DNA of 64,000 bases. Origin: Falsiroseomonas bella (GTDB lineage Bacteria; Pseudomonadota; Alphaproteobacteria; Acetobacterales; Acetobacteraceae). A program made the translations under genes and the position numbers. Below the pieces are notes generated by a model. The model was not told the origin of the DNA and made no database searches. It worked only from the letters and a program-made list of their open reading frames with translations. Numbering within the stretch: the stretch's first letter is position 1; each line of letters starts with the position of its first letter. The stretch spans positions 310,001-374,000 of the forward strand of contig NZ_QGNA01000003.1 in the NCBI RefSeq assembly GCF_003173615.1, read 5' to 3'. Shown here piece by piece: positions 42,701 through 51,300 of the stretch.

Positions 42701-44009
42701 GCGGCGGAGGCACCGCCTCCGCCACCTCCTCCTTCACGGCCAGCACCTTGTCGATGCGCCGTCCGTCCATGTCCACGATCTCGAAGCGCCAGCCGGCCCA
42801 GACGATCCGGTCGCCCTCCTTCGGCACGCGCTGCAGCAGCGCCAGCATCAGCCCCGCCACGGTGTGGTAGGTGCCCTGGCGCGGCAGGTCCGGCAGGTCA
42901 AGCCGCGCCTTCAGCTCGTCGCTCGCCATCATCCCATCCAGCAGCAGGCTGCCGTCATGGCGGGTGACCGGCACCGACTCCGAGGGCTCCTGCACGCCAA
43001 GCTCGCCGACGATCGCCTCCAGCAGGTCGGAGGCGGTGACGACGCCCTCGAAGCTGCCGTACTCGTCGAGCACCAGCGCCATGCCGATCGGATCGCCCCG
43101 CATGCGCTCCAGCGCATCCAGCGCCGAGAGCGTGTCCGGCAGCACCAGCGGCTGGCGCATCGCCGCCGGCACCGAGAGCGGCGCGCCGGCAAGCAGCTGG
43201 TCCAGCAGGTCCTTCGCGGCGACCACGCCCACCACGTTGTCCACACGCCCGTCGGAGACCACGAAGCGCGTGACGTTGGAGGCCCGCAGCCGCGCCGCGA
43301 CATCCTCGGGCGGCGCGGTGCGGTCGATCCATTCCAGCTCGGTCCGCGGCGTCATGAGCGCGCGCACCGGCTTGTCCGCCAGGCGCAGCACGCGCTCGAT
43401 CATGTGCCGCTCCTCCGTCTCGATCGCGCCGGAGGTCGCGCCCTCCGCCACCACCGCCTTGACCTCCTCTTCCGTCACGGCCTGGTCGGAGGCGTCGTGG
43501 CGGCCGAACAGCCGCAGCACGAAGGCGGAGGAAGTGGAGAGCAGCCACACCACAGGCCCCGTGGCGCGGGAGAGCCAGCTGAGCGGGCGCGCCACCAGTA
43601 CCGCGATCCGCTCGGGATGGCGCAGCGCAAGCTGCTTCGGCACCAGTTCGCCCAGGATCAGCGAGAGATAGGTGATCAGCATCACCACCAGCGCGAAGGC
43701 GATCTCGGCGGCGAAGCGCTGCAGGCCGGGAATCTGGGCCAGCAGATCGGCGATGCCGCCCGAGAGGCGGGCGCCGCCGAAGGCGCCGGCCAGGATGCCG
43801 ACCAGGGTGATGCCCACCTGCACGGTCGGCAGGAAGCGCTGCGGGTCATCGGCCAGCGCAATGGCCGCCGCCGCCCCGGCACTGCCCTTGCGCTGCATCG
43901 CCTGCAGGCGCAGCCGGCGCGCCGAGACGATCGCCAGCTCGCTCATCGCGAAGGCGCCGTTGAGCAGGACCAGCAGAAGGATCAGCAGGATCTCGAGGCC
44001 CATGGCCAT
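42696..44009 (-). CDS. CorC/HlyC-family membrane protein with CNNM and CBS domains
   Basis: 437 residues. The N-terminal CNNM/DUF21 region has three to four helices (EILLILLLVLLNGAFAMSELAIVSARRLRL, VQVGITLVGILAGAFGG, LILGELVPKQLALRHPE). Two CBS domains follow (PRTELEWIDRTAP..., VLDEYGSFEGVVTASDLLEAIVGE), then the transporter-associated C-terminal domain (AGWRFEIVDMDGRRIDKV). The family is linked to magnesium/cobalt efflux. An ATG at 44129 would overlap the next gene, so the ATG at 44009 (MAMGLEILL) is preferred; no strong Shine-Dalgarno is visible. Confidence 0.9.
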   Translation of the reverse strand: MAMGLEILLILLLVLLNGAFAMSELAIVSARRLRLQAMQRKGSAGAAAAIALADDPQRFLPTVQVGITLVGILAGAFGGARLSGGIADLLAQIPGLQRFAAEIAFALVVMLITYLSLILGELVPKQLALRHPERIAVLVARPLSWLSRATGPVVWLLSTSSAFVLRLFGRHDASDQAVTEEEVKAVVAEGATSGAIETEERHMIERVLRLADKPVRALMTPRTELEWIDRTAPPEDVAARLRASNVTRFVVSDGRVDNVVGVVAAKDLLDQLLAGAPLSVPAAMRQPLVLPDTLSALDALERMRGDPIGMALVLDEYGSFEGVVTASDLLEAIVGELGVQEPSESVPVTRHDGSLLLDGMMASDELKARLDLPDLPRQGTYHTVAGLMLALLQRVPKEGDRIVWAGWRFEIVDMDGRRIDKVLAVKEEVAEAVPPPR

Positions 44010-44118
44010 GAGGATGCGCGGCTCCGGAACAGGTGTGGCGGGCCTCTCTACGGGATGCGCGGCCCGCAGGGAAACGCGGGGGGTTGCGCCCGGTGCCGGC
44101 GGGGGAAGATGTGGGCCG

Positions 44119-44553
44119 ATGACGGACACCGCCCTTCCCGCCCCGACCCGGCCGCTCGGCCTTGCCGGACTGATCCCTTTCCTCGGCCTCGCCGCGGCCG
44201 CGCTGGCGGGCTGGCCCCCGGCCGCCGAGGCCCTCGCGGCCTATGGCGCGACCATCCTCGCCTTCCTCGGCGCGGTGCACTGGGGCCTGGCGCTGCGCGC
44301 CCCGCCGGCCGAACAGGGCGCCGCCGCCATGCGCCTCGGCCTCGGCGTGGTGCCGGCGCTCGTGGCCTGGGTCGCGCTGCTGCTGCCGGTTCCGTCGGGC
44401 CTGATCCTGCTGACGCTCGGCATCCTGGCGACGGCGGGGGTGGAGACGCTCGGCGGGCGCGCAGGGCTGGTGGGGCAGGACTATCTGCGGCTGCGCTGGC
44501 TGCTGTCCGCCTGCGCGGCCGGCGCACTGCTTCTCGGCGCCGTGGCCGCCTGA
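44119..44553 (+). CDS. DUF3429 membrane protein
   Basis: 144 residues with about five hydrophobic helices: LGLAGLIPFLGLAAAALAGW, YGATILAFLGAVHWGLAL, LGLGVVPALVAWVALLL, GLILLTLGILATAG and WLLSACAAGALLLG. FLGAVHWG is the hallmark of DUF3429. No function is known for the family. It diverges from the CorC/HlyC gene with 109 bp between starts. Confidence 0.82.
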   Translation: MTDTALPAPTRPLGLAGLIPFLGLAAAALAGWPPAAEALAAYGATILAFLGAVHWGLALRAPPAEQGAAAMRLGLGVVPALVAWVALLLPVPSGLILLTLGILATAGVETLGGRAGLVGQDYLRLRWLLSACAAGALLLGAVAA

Positions 44554-44567
44554 TCGAAAAATAGGGA

Positions 44568-44597
44568 TTGTCTCAAAAAATCTGTCTGTGGTAGGAT
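44568..44597 (+). promoter_or_regulatory. Promoter of the small coiled-coil gene
   Basis: A -35-like TTGTCT (44568-44573) and a -10-like TAGGAT (44592-44597) are separated by 18 bp. The DNA is unusually AT-rich for this genome. The start codon at 44622 and its GGAG (44610-44613 region) fit a short leader. The match is moderate and inferred from sequence alone. Confidence 0.45.
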
Positions 44598-44621
44598 TTC
44601 GTTAACGACGGAGCCCGCCGG

Positions 44622-44924
44622 ATGACAGACGCCGACGTCGCCGCCCCGGATGCGGCGCTGATTGCCTTCCCCGACACGCCGGAACGCCGGCTGCGCCGCG
44701 CGCTGCGGCAACTGGACGCCGCCCTCGAGCAGCAGCGCGTGGCCGTCGCGGCCTTCCGCAGCGAGGTCGAGGCGCTGAACGGCGCGGTCGCGGGCCTTGG
44801 CGCCAGCACGGATCGGCTTCGCGGCGCGCTCGGCGATGCGGCCCTGGAGGCCGAGCGCGCCCGCGCGGCGTCGCATGAATTGCTCGCCACCGCAGACGCC
44901 TTCGAGGCCGCCGCCCGTCGCTGA
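44622..44924 (+). CDS. Small coiled-coil protein of unknown function
   Basis: 100 residues. After an acidic N-terminus, residues ~22-95 form a helical, Ala/Glu/Arg-rich heptad-like region (RRLRRALRQLDAALEQQRVAVAAFRSEVEALNGAV). No known family was recognised. A promoter-like sequence and GGAG precede it, so it is probably a real gene and not a shadow. It lies between DUF3429 and the RpiR regulator. Confidence 0.6.
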   Translation: MTDADVAAPDAALIAFPDTPERRLRRALRQLDAALEQQRVAVAAFRSEVEALNGAVAGLGASTDRLRGALGDAALEAERARAASHELLATADAFEAAARR

Positions 44925-44991
44925 CCGCCGGAACGCCGCTGCGCACCGGCGCGCAAAGGGCTAGCCTTCCGACTCGACAGGGAGGCCGCCG

Positions 44992-45810
44992 TTGCGCGAG
45001 CGCATCGCCGAAGCACTGGAGCGCCTGACCCCGGCCGAGCGCCGCGTCGCGGAACTCGTTGCGGCCGATCCAGCCGCCGTGCCCGATGCCACCGTCGCCT
45101 CGCTGGCCCGCGCCGCGGGCGTTTCCGAACCCACCGTCATCCGCTTCTGCCGTGCCCTCGGGCTGGAGGGCTTCTCCGGCCTTCGCCTGGCCGTGGTGCG
45201 GGAACAGGCAGCCGGCCCGCCGCCCACCGCGCGCCCGATCATCCCCGGCATGCCGGCGGGCGCGGCGGCGCAGGCGGCGCTGGATTCGGCAATCGCCAGT
45301 CTCGGCGCCGCACGCAACGCGCTCGATGGCGAGTTGATGGCGCGGGCCGCCCTGGCGTTGTTGCTCGCCTCGCGCGTGGAGATCTGGGCCTGCGGCGCCA
45401 GCCTCGCGCCGGCCCGCCATCTGGAAGCCGCGCTGATGGGCCTCTGCCGCGCGGTGGTGGCGCGCATGGATGGCGCGCTCCGCACCGCCGCCGCCGCATC
45501 GCTGGAGGCTGAGGCCGTCGCGGTGTGCTTCGCCCGTGCAGGGACGGAGCCGGATGTGCTGGCCGCGGCGCGGCTTGCGGCCGCCGCCGGCGCGTCGGTG
45601 ATCGCGATCACCCGTCCGGGCACGCCGCTGGCGATGGCAGCCGCGCTCACCATCCCCTGCGTGTTGCGCGACCAGCCGGGCCCCGGCGACGCCGCCGCGC
45701 TGCTGCCCTTCGCCCTGGCGGAGGCCCTCGCCGCCGCCACCGCCGCGCTCGCCCCGCCGGGCGCGACGGCCCGGCTGCGGCGGATCGCCGAAGCGGCGCG
45801 CGCCCCATGA
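44992..45810 (+). CDS. RpiR/MurR-family transcriptional regulator
   Basis: 272 residues. The helix-turn-helix (TPAERRVAELVAADPAAV, VASLARAAGVSEPTVIRFCRALGLEGFSGLRL) is the RpiR signature. The C-terminal SIS-like domain (VEIWACGASLAPARHLEAALMGL) would bind a sugar phosphate. The start is TTG at 44992 with a strong GGGAGG 6 nt upstream, and no ATG fits the conserved N-terminus. It precedes the KDPG aldolase gene by 22 bp and probably controls that operon in response to KDPG or a relative. Confidence 0.88.
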   Translation: MRERIAEALERLTPAERRVAELVAADPAAVPDATVASLARAAGVSEPTVIRFCRALGLEGFSGLRLAVVREQAAGPPPTARPIIPGMPAGAAAQAALDSAIASLGAARNALDGELMARAALALLLASRVEIWACGASLAPARHLEAALMGLCRAVVARMDGALRTAAAASLEAEAVAVCFARAGTEPDVLAAARLAAAAGASVIAITRPGTPLAMAAALTIPCVLRDQPGPGDAAALLPFALAEALAAATAALAPPGATARLRRIAEAARAP

Positions 45811-45832
45811 TCCCGGCCAGGAGCCACGCCCG

Positions 45833-46459
45833 ATGCATCCGCTGATCCCGCGCCTCGCCGCCGCCCGCGTCATCCCGGTTGTGCGCACCACGCGCCCGGA
45901 GCTTGCCGAGCACGCCGTGGACTGGCTGCGCGGCGTCGGCATCACCGTCTTCGAGATCACCATGACGGTGCCGGATGCACCCGGCCTGATCCGCCGCCTG
46001 GCAGCCGATCCCGCGCTGCTGGTCGGCGCCGGGACGGTGCCGGACCGCGCGGCCGCCGAGGCCTGCCTGGCGGCCGGCGCGCGATTCCTGGTGGCGCCCT
46101 GGGTGGATGCCGCCGTGGCCGAGGCTGCGCATCTACGCGGCGCCTGCGCGCTGCTCGGCGCGATGACGCCGACCGAGGTGCGCGCGGCGCTCGCCGCCGG
46201 CGCGGATGCGGTGAAGATCTTCCCCGCCTCCTCCGCCGGTGGGCCCGGCCACCTCAAGGCGCTGCGCTCGGTCTTTCCCGATGTCGCCTTCTGCCCGACC
46301 GGCGGCGTGGATGCGCGCACCGCGCCCGACTACTTCGCCGCCGGCGCCGCCTTCGTCGGCATGGGCGGGCGGCTGGTGGACGAGACGCTGCTGGCGCGCG
46401 GCGACCGCGCCGCCGTGGAGCAGGCCGCGCGTGACGCGCTCGGGATCGTCCAGGCATGA
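45833..46459 (+). CDS. eda: 2-keto-3-deoxy-6-phosphogluconate/galactonate aldolase
   Basis: 208 residues, a KDPG/KDPGal aldolase TIM barrel. Glu41 (FEITMTVP) and the Schiff-base Lys128 (AVKIFPAS) are present, with VGAGTV and PTGGVD. It cleaves KDPG or its galacto epimer to pyruvate and glyceraldehyde 3-phosphate, the last Entner-Doudoroff step. AGGAG lies upstream of the ATG. The stop overlaps the kinase start (ATGA). The choice between Eda and the galactonate enzyme DgoA cannot be made here. Confidence 0.9.
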   Translation: MHPLIPRLAAARVIPVVRTTRPELAEHAVDWLRGVGITVFEITMTVPDAPGLIRRLAADPALLVGAGTVPDRAAAEACLAAGARFLVAPWVDAAVAEAAHLRGACALLGAMTPTEVRAALAAGADAVKIFPASSAGGPGHLKALRSVFPDVAFCPTGGVDARTAPDYFAAGAAFVGMGGRLVDETLLARGDRAAVEQAARDALGIVQA

Positions 46460-47382
46460 GCGACATCCTCTGCATGGGCGAGCCCATGCTGGAGTTCAAC
46501 CAGTTGCCGGTGGGGCCGGACGGGCGGCGGCTGTATCTGGAAGGCTTCGGCGGGGATGCCTCCAACGCCGCGATCGCGGCGGCGCGCAGCGGGGCGAAGG
46601 TGGGCATGGTGACCGCCCTCGGCGCCGACCGCGCCGGCGAGGCCTTCCGGGCGCTCTGGCGGGAGGAGGGCGTGGACGACAGCGCGGTGCCGACCGATCC
46701 CGCCGCGCCGACCGGCCTCTACTTCGTCACGCATGACGCGCAGGGGCATCACTTCACCTTCCACCGCAAGGGCAGCGCGGCCGCGCGGCTGGGGCCGGAG
46801 GCACTGCCGGAGGCCGCGATCCGCGCGGCGAAGGTGCTGCATCTTTCGGGCATCACGCTCGGCATCTCCGAGACGTCCTGCGACGCAGCCTTCCGCGCCA
46901 TGGAGATCGCGCGCAAGGCTGGCGCGCTGGTGAGCCTCGACACCAATCTGCGCCTGCGCCTCTGGCCGCTCGCGCGGGCGCGCGCCTGCATCCATGCGGC
47001 GGCCGCAATGGCCGACCTGATCTTCCCCTCGCTCGAGGATGCGCAGGCGTTGACCGGACTGCAGGACGCGGACGCGATCGCCGACGCCTATCTGAAGTTC
47101 TGCCCGCGCGTGATGCTGAAGCTTGGCCCGGAGGGCGTGCTGATGGCCACGCGCGAAGGGCGCGAGCGCATCGCGGGCTTCCGCGTGCAGGCCGTGGACG
47201 CGACCGGCGCGGGCGACACCTTCGCCGGTGCCTTTCTCGCCTGGCGCATGGCGGGCGAGGATTGGCCGCAGGCCGCGCGCTACGCCAACGCCGCCGCGGC
47301 GCTCTCCACGCGCGGCTATGGCGCGGTCGCGCCGATCCCGCGCCGCGCCGAGGTGGAGCGCTTCCTCGCAGCGCAGGGCTGA
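46456..47382 (+). CDS. kdgK: PfkB-family sugar kinase, 2-keto-3-deoxygluconate kinase-like
   Basis: 308 residues. The PfkB signature DATGAGDTFAGAFLAW contains the catalytic Asp and anion hole, and the N-terminal GGDASNAAIAAARSGAKVG the substrate region. SLDTNLRLRLWP is common in KdgK. Pairing and translational coupling with the aldolase support phosphorylation of 2-keto-3-deoxygluconate. No upstream dehydratase or sugar dehydrogenase is in the window, so the entry sugar is not known. Confidence 0.9.
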   Translation: MSDILCMGEPMLEFNQLPVGPDGRRLYLEGFGGDASNAAIAAARSGAKVGMVTALGADRAGEAFRALWREEGVDDSAVPTDPAAPTGLYFVTHDAQGHHFTFHRKGSAAARLGPEALPEAAIRAAKVLHLSGITLGISETSCDAAFRAMEIARKAGALVSLDTNLRLRLWPLARARACIHAAAAMADLIFPSLEDAQALTGLQDADAIADAYLKFCPRVMLKLGPEGVLMATREGRERIAGFRVQAVDATGAGDTFAGAFLAWRMAGEDWPQAARYANAAAALSTRGYGAVAPIPRRAEVERFLAAQG

Positions 47383-47472
47383 GCCGCCCGGCGGCTCCGG
47401 TTGACGCCGGGGCGCGACGGCGCGCCAGAATGGCCGGAGCGCCGCCCTGGCGCCCCGTCATCGGAGGTTCCC

Positions 47473-48327
47473 ATGGCCCTGCAGATCAGGCCGCTCACCA
47501 CGACCGGCTTCGGCGCGGAGGTGACCGGCGCCGACAAGGGGCTGCGGCTGGACGAGGCCGCCTTCCGCCGCGTGCAGCAGGCCTGGCTCGACCACGCGAT
47601 CCTGGTCTTCCGCGACCTGGCGATGACGCCGGAGGAGCAGATCGCCTTCACCCGCCGCCTCGGCCCGCTGCACATCATGACGCCGCCCCAGTACGACCTG
47701 GAAGGCCACCCGGAGATCTTCGTCGTCGGCAATGCCGAGGAGGGCGGCAAGGCCGTGGGCATGCGCCGGGCCGGTATGGGCTTCCACAGCGACGGCGAGG
47801 ACAAGGCGATCCCGAATGCGGGCTCCTTCCTGTTCGGCGTGACGGTGCCGCCGGAAGGCGGCGACACGCTCTTCGCCGACATGTACGCCGCCTGGGACGC
47901 GCTGCCGGAGGCGCTGCGGCAGCGGCTGCATGGGCGGCTTGCGCGCTTCAGCCGCGTCGAGATGCACAGCATCAACTATCCGCACCTGCCGCCGCTGACC
48001 GAGGCGCAGAAGCGCGAGCGCCCGGATGTGTGGCATCCCATCGCGCGGCGCCATCCGCGGAGTGGCCGCACCGCGCTCTACATCGGGCGCTGGGCCGTGG
48101 AGATCGAAGGCATGGCGCCGGAGGAAGGCAAGGCGCTGATCGCCGAGCTCTGCGCCCATGCACAGCAGCCGCGCTTCTTGTATCGGCACCAGTGGCGGCC
48201 GGGCGATGCGGTGCTGTGGGACAACCGTTGCACGCAGCATTGCGCCACGCCCTTCGACGAGGCGCGCTATACGCGCCGCATGCACCGCACCACGCTGGAA
48301 GGCGAGGCACCGCTGCTCGCCGCCTGA
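47473..48327 (+). CDS. TauD/TfdA-family Fe(II)/2-oxoglutarate dioxygenase
   Basis: 284 residues. The iron triad is His105-x-Asp107 (GFHSDGE) and His256 (NRCTQHCATP), with a C-terminal ARYTRRMHRTTL supplying the Arg for 2-oxoglutarate. The N-terminal FRDLAMTPEEQIAFTRRLGPL is typical of the family. Known members oxidise taurine, aryloxyacids or alkylsulfates. The start at 47473 has GGAGGT 5 nt upstream. No transporter lies beside it, so the substrate cannot be guessed. Confidence 0.9.
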   Translation: MALQIRPLTTTGFGAEVTGADKGLRLDEAAFRRVQQAWLDHAILVFRDLAMTPEEQIAFTRRLGPLHIMTPPQYDLEGHPEIFVVGNAEEGGKAVGMRRAGMGFHSDGEDKAIPNAGSFLFGVTVPPEGGDTLFADMYAAWDALPEALRQRLHGRLARFSRVEMHSINYPHLPPLTEAQKRERPDVWHPIARRHPRSGRTALYIGRWAVEIEGMAPEEGKALIAELCAHAQQPRFLYRHQWRPGDAVLWDNRCTQHCATPFDEARYTRRMHRTTLEGEAPLLAA

Positions 48328-48345
48328 ACGCGGCGCCGGCGGCGC

Positions 48346-51300
48346 CTAGGCGACCAGCAGGATGTCGGTCGCCGTGATCGGGGCGAGATTGTCGAGCCTG
48401 GCGATCCCGATCGCGGTCAGCACGCCGGTGCCGTCCGGATCGAAGGCGAGCACACCCGTCGCGGCCAGGTGGACGAACTGCGCCGTCGCGGCGGTGGGCG
48501 CGTCCGCGGCGAAGACGGATGGGTCCAAAGCGCCTTCCGGCAGCGCAACGCCGAAGCCGGCGGCGGAGATCGCGATCCGGTCGAGGCCCACGGCGAAATC
48601 CATGATCAGGTCCGGGCCCTCGCCCGGCGCGTCGAAGCGGAACAGGTCAGCCCCGTCGCCGCCCGTCAGCGTGTCCTCTCCGGCGCCGCCGACCAGCAGG
48701 TCCTCGCCCGCGCCGCCGAGCAGCCTGTCGCGCCCCTGGCCGCCCTCCAGCGTGTCGGCGCCTTCGAAGCCGTTCAGGATGTCGTTCCCGCCGAGGCCCT
48801 CGAGCCGGTTCGCCAGCGCCGTGCCCGAGATCGCGTTGCCGAGCGCGTTGCCGATGCCCTGCAGGGCCGCATCGCCCATCAGCAGCAGCCGCTCCACATC
48901 CTCGAACAGCGCCAGCGAGACGGTGGTGCGCACCGTGTCGATGCCGCCGCCCGGCGCCTCGACCACCTGGTCCAGCACGCTGTTGACGAGATAGGTGTCG
49001 TCGCCGGCACCGCCCTCCATCGTGTCCGCGCCGCCGGCGCCGTCGAGCGTGTCGGCGCCGTCCCCGCCATCCAGCCGATTGGCGCCGCCCGTCCCGACCA
49101 GCCGGTTGTCGAGCGCGTTGCCCGTGCCCGAGACGGCGCCGCCGCGCAGCAGCAGCGTCTCGACCCCGCCGCCGAGCGTCCAGGAGAGCGCCGCGATCAC
49201 CGAATCGAGCCCGCCATCCGCGCCCTCCACGACGAGATCGCCCGCGCTGTCGACGAGATAGATGTCGTTCCCCGCACCGCCTTCCAGCAGGTCGTCTCCG
49301 GCGCCGCCATCCAGCACGTCGTCGCCCTCGCCGCCCTGCAGCGTGTCGTCGCCTGCGATGCCGAACAGCCGGTTCGCGCCGCCATTGCCGTGCATCAGGT
49401 TGTCGAGCAGGTTGCCGCTGCCATTCGCGTCCGCGGCGCCGGTCAGGACGAGGTTCTCGAGTGTCGCGCGCAGCGACCAGCTCGTGGCCGACAGCACGGT
49501 CTCCACCCCGCCGCCGGCCTGCTCGACGATCACGTCGCCGGGCGTGACGATGAAGACATCGTCGCCCGCGCCGCCCACCAGCCGGTCGATCCCCTCGCCG
49601 CCATCCAGCGTGTCGGCGCCCCCCCCGCCTTCCAGCGTGTCGGCCCCGTCCTCGCCGGCCAGCCGGTTCGCCGCGCCATTGCCGAGGATGCGGTTGCCGA
49701 GCGCATTGCCGGCGCCGTCGATCGCGGCATTGCCGAGCAGCGTGAGGTTCTCGACATGGGCGGCGAGCGTCCAGCCGATTACCGAAGCGACGAGATCGAC
49801 GCCCGCATCCGCGCCCTCGACCACGAGGTCGCCGGCATTCTCGACCGTGTAGATGTCGTTGCCGTCGCCGCCCTCCATCCGGTCGGCGCCGGCGCCACCA
49901 TCGAGCGTGTCGTCGCCCGCGCCGCCCTGCAGCGTATCGACGCCGACGATCCCGCGCAGGCGATTCGCGCCGGCATTGCCGGAGATCAGATTGTCGAGCG
50001 CATTGCCGGTGCCGCCGATGTTCGCCGCGCCGACCAGTTCCAGCCGCTCGAGCTCGGCGCCCAGCGTCCAGGCGAGCGCGGTACGCAGCGTGTCGGTGCC
50101 GCCGCCGGGCGCCTCGATCACCGCGTCCGCGGCGTCGTCGGCGATGAACAGGTCATCGCCCTCCCCGCCTTCCATCGTGTCCGCGCCGCTGCCGCCATCG
50201 AGCGTGTCGGCCTCGCCCTCGCCGGCCAGGCTGTCCGCGCCCGCGCCGCCCAGCAGGCTGTCCGCGCCGGCGCCGCCAGAAACCAGGTCGTCGCCCTCCC
50301 CGGCATCGACCGCGTCATGGCCCGCCCCGGCGGAGATGGTGTCCGCCCCGGCGCCGCCCTCGATGGAATCGGCACCCGCGATGGCGGCGATGCTGTCCGC
50401 GCCGTCGAAGCCGCGGATGGTGTCGTTGAGGATGGTGCCGGCGAGGCCCGCATCGTCGCCCAGCGTGCCGTCCACCAGCAGGCCGGAGAAGCCGTCCGAC
50501 ACCTGCACGACCTGGTCGTTGAACACCACGACCTCGATGTCGAACAGCACGTCGGTGTTGTCCGGCGTGCCCTCGACGTTGTCGTAGATCGTCATGCCGG
50601 TCTGGTCGCCGACCACGGTGTAGAAGGCGCGGCTGCCGCGGAAGATCGCGACGTCGATGCCGTCGCCGCCACGCAGCGTGTCGAAGCCGCCCCAGCCCGT
50701 CAGCGTATCGGCGCCGCCGCCGCCTTCAAGGCTGTCGTCGCCGTCGCCGCCATGCAGCGTATCGGCGCCCTCGCCGCCGCGCAGCGTCTCGCCCCACGCC
50801 GAGCCCAGCACGGTATCGTCGCCGCCGCCGCCATCGAGCAGCGACCCGCCGCCGTTGCCGGAGAGCCGCGCGATGCTGTCATTGCCCTCGCCGCCCTGCA
50901 CCGTTGTCGTGACCGCGGCGATGTAACGCAGCACGTCGTCCGCGTCGCCGCCGTCGAGCAAGCCGCCGCCGGCGATCGTGTCCGCGCCGCCCTCGCCGAA
51001 CATCGCATTGATGCCGCTCGTATCCTCGAGCGAGTCGGCGCCGTCCCCGGCCAGCAGCGTATCGGCGCCGTGCCCGCCGAAGAGCGTGTCGTTCTGGGTG
51101 CCGCCGTGGAGCAGGTCGTTCTCGTCCCCGCCATCCAGCCGGTCGTCGCCCGCGCCGCCATCGAGCGTGTCCGCGCCGATCCCGCCGGACACGGAATCAT
51201 TGCCGTCGCCGGCGAGGATGCTGTCCGCGCCGTCCTGCCCGAGCAGCCGGTCGTGGCCAGCAAGGCCGACCAGCACGTCGTCGCCCTCGCGGCCCTCCAG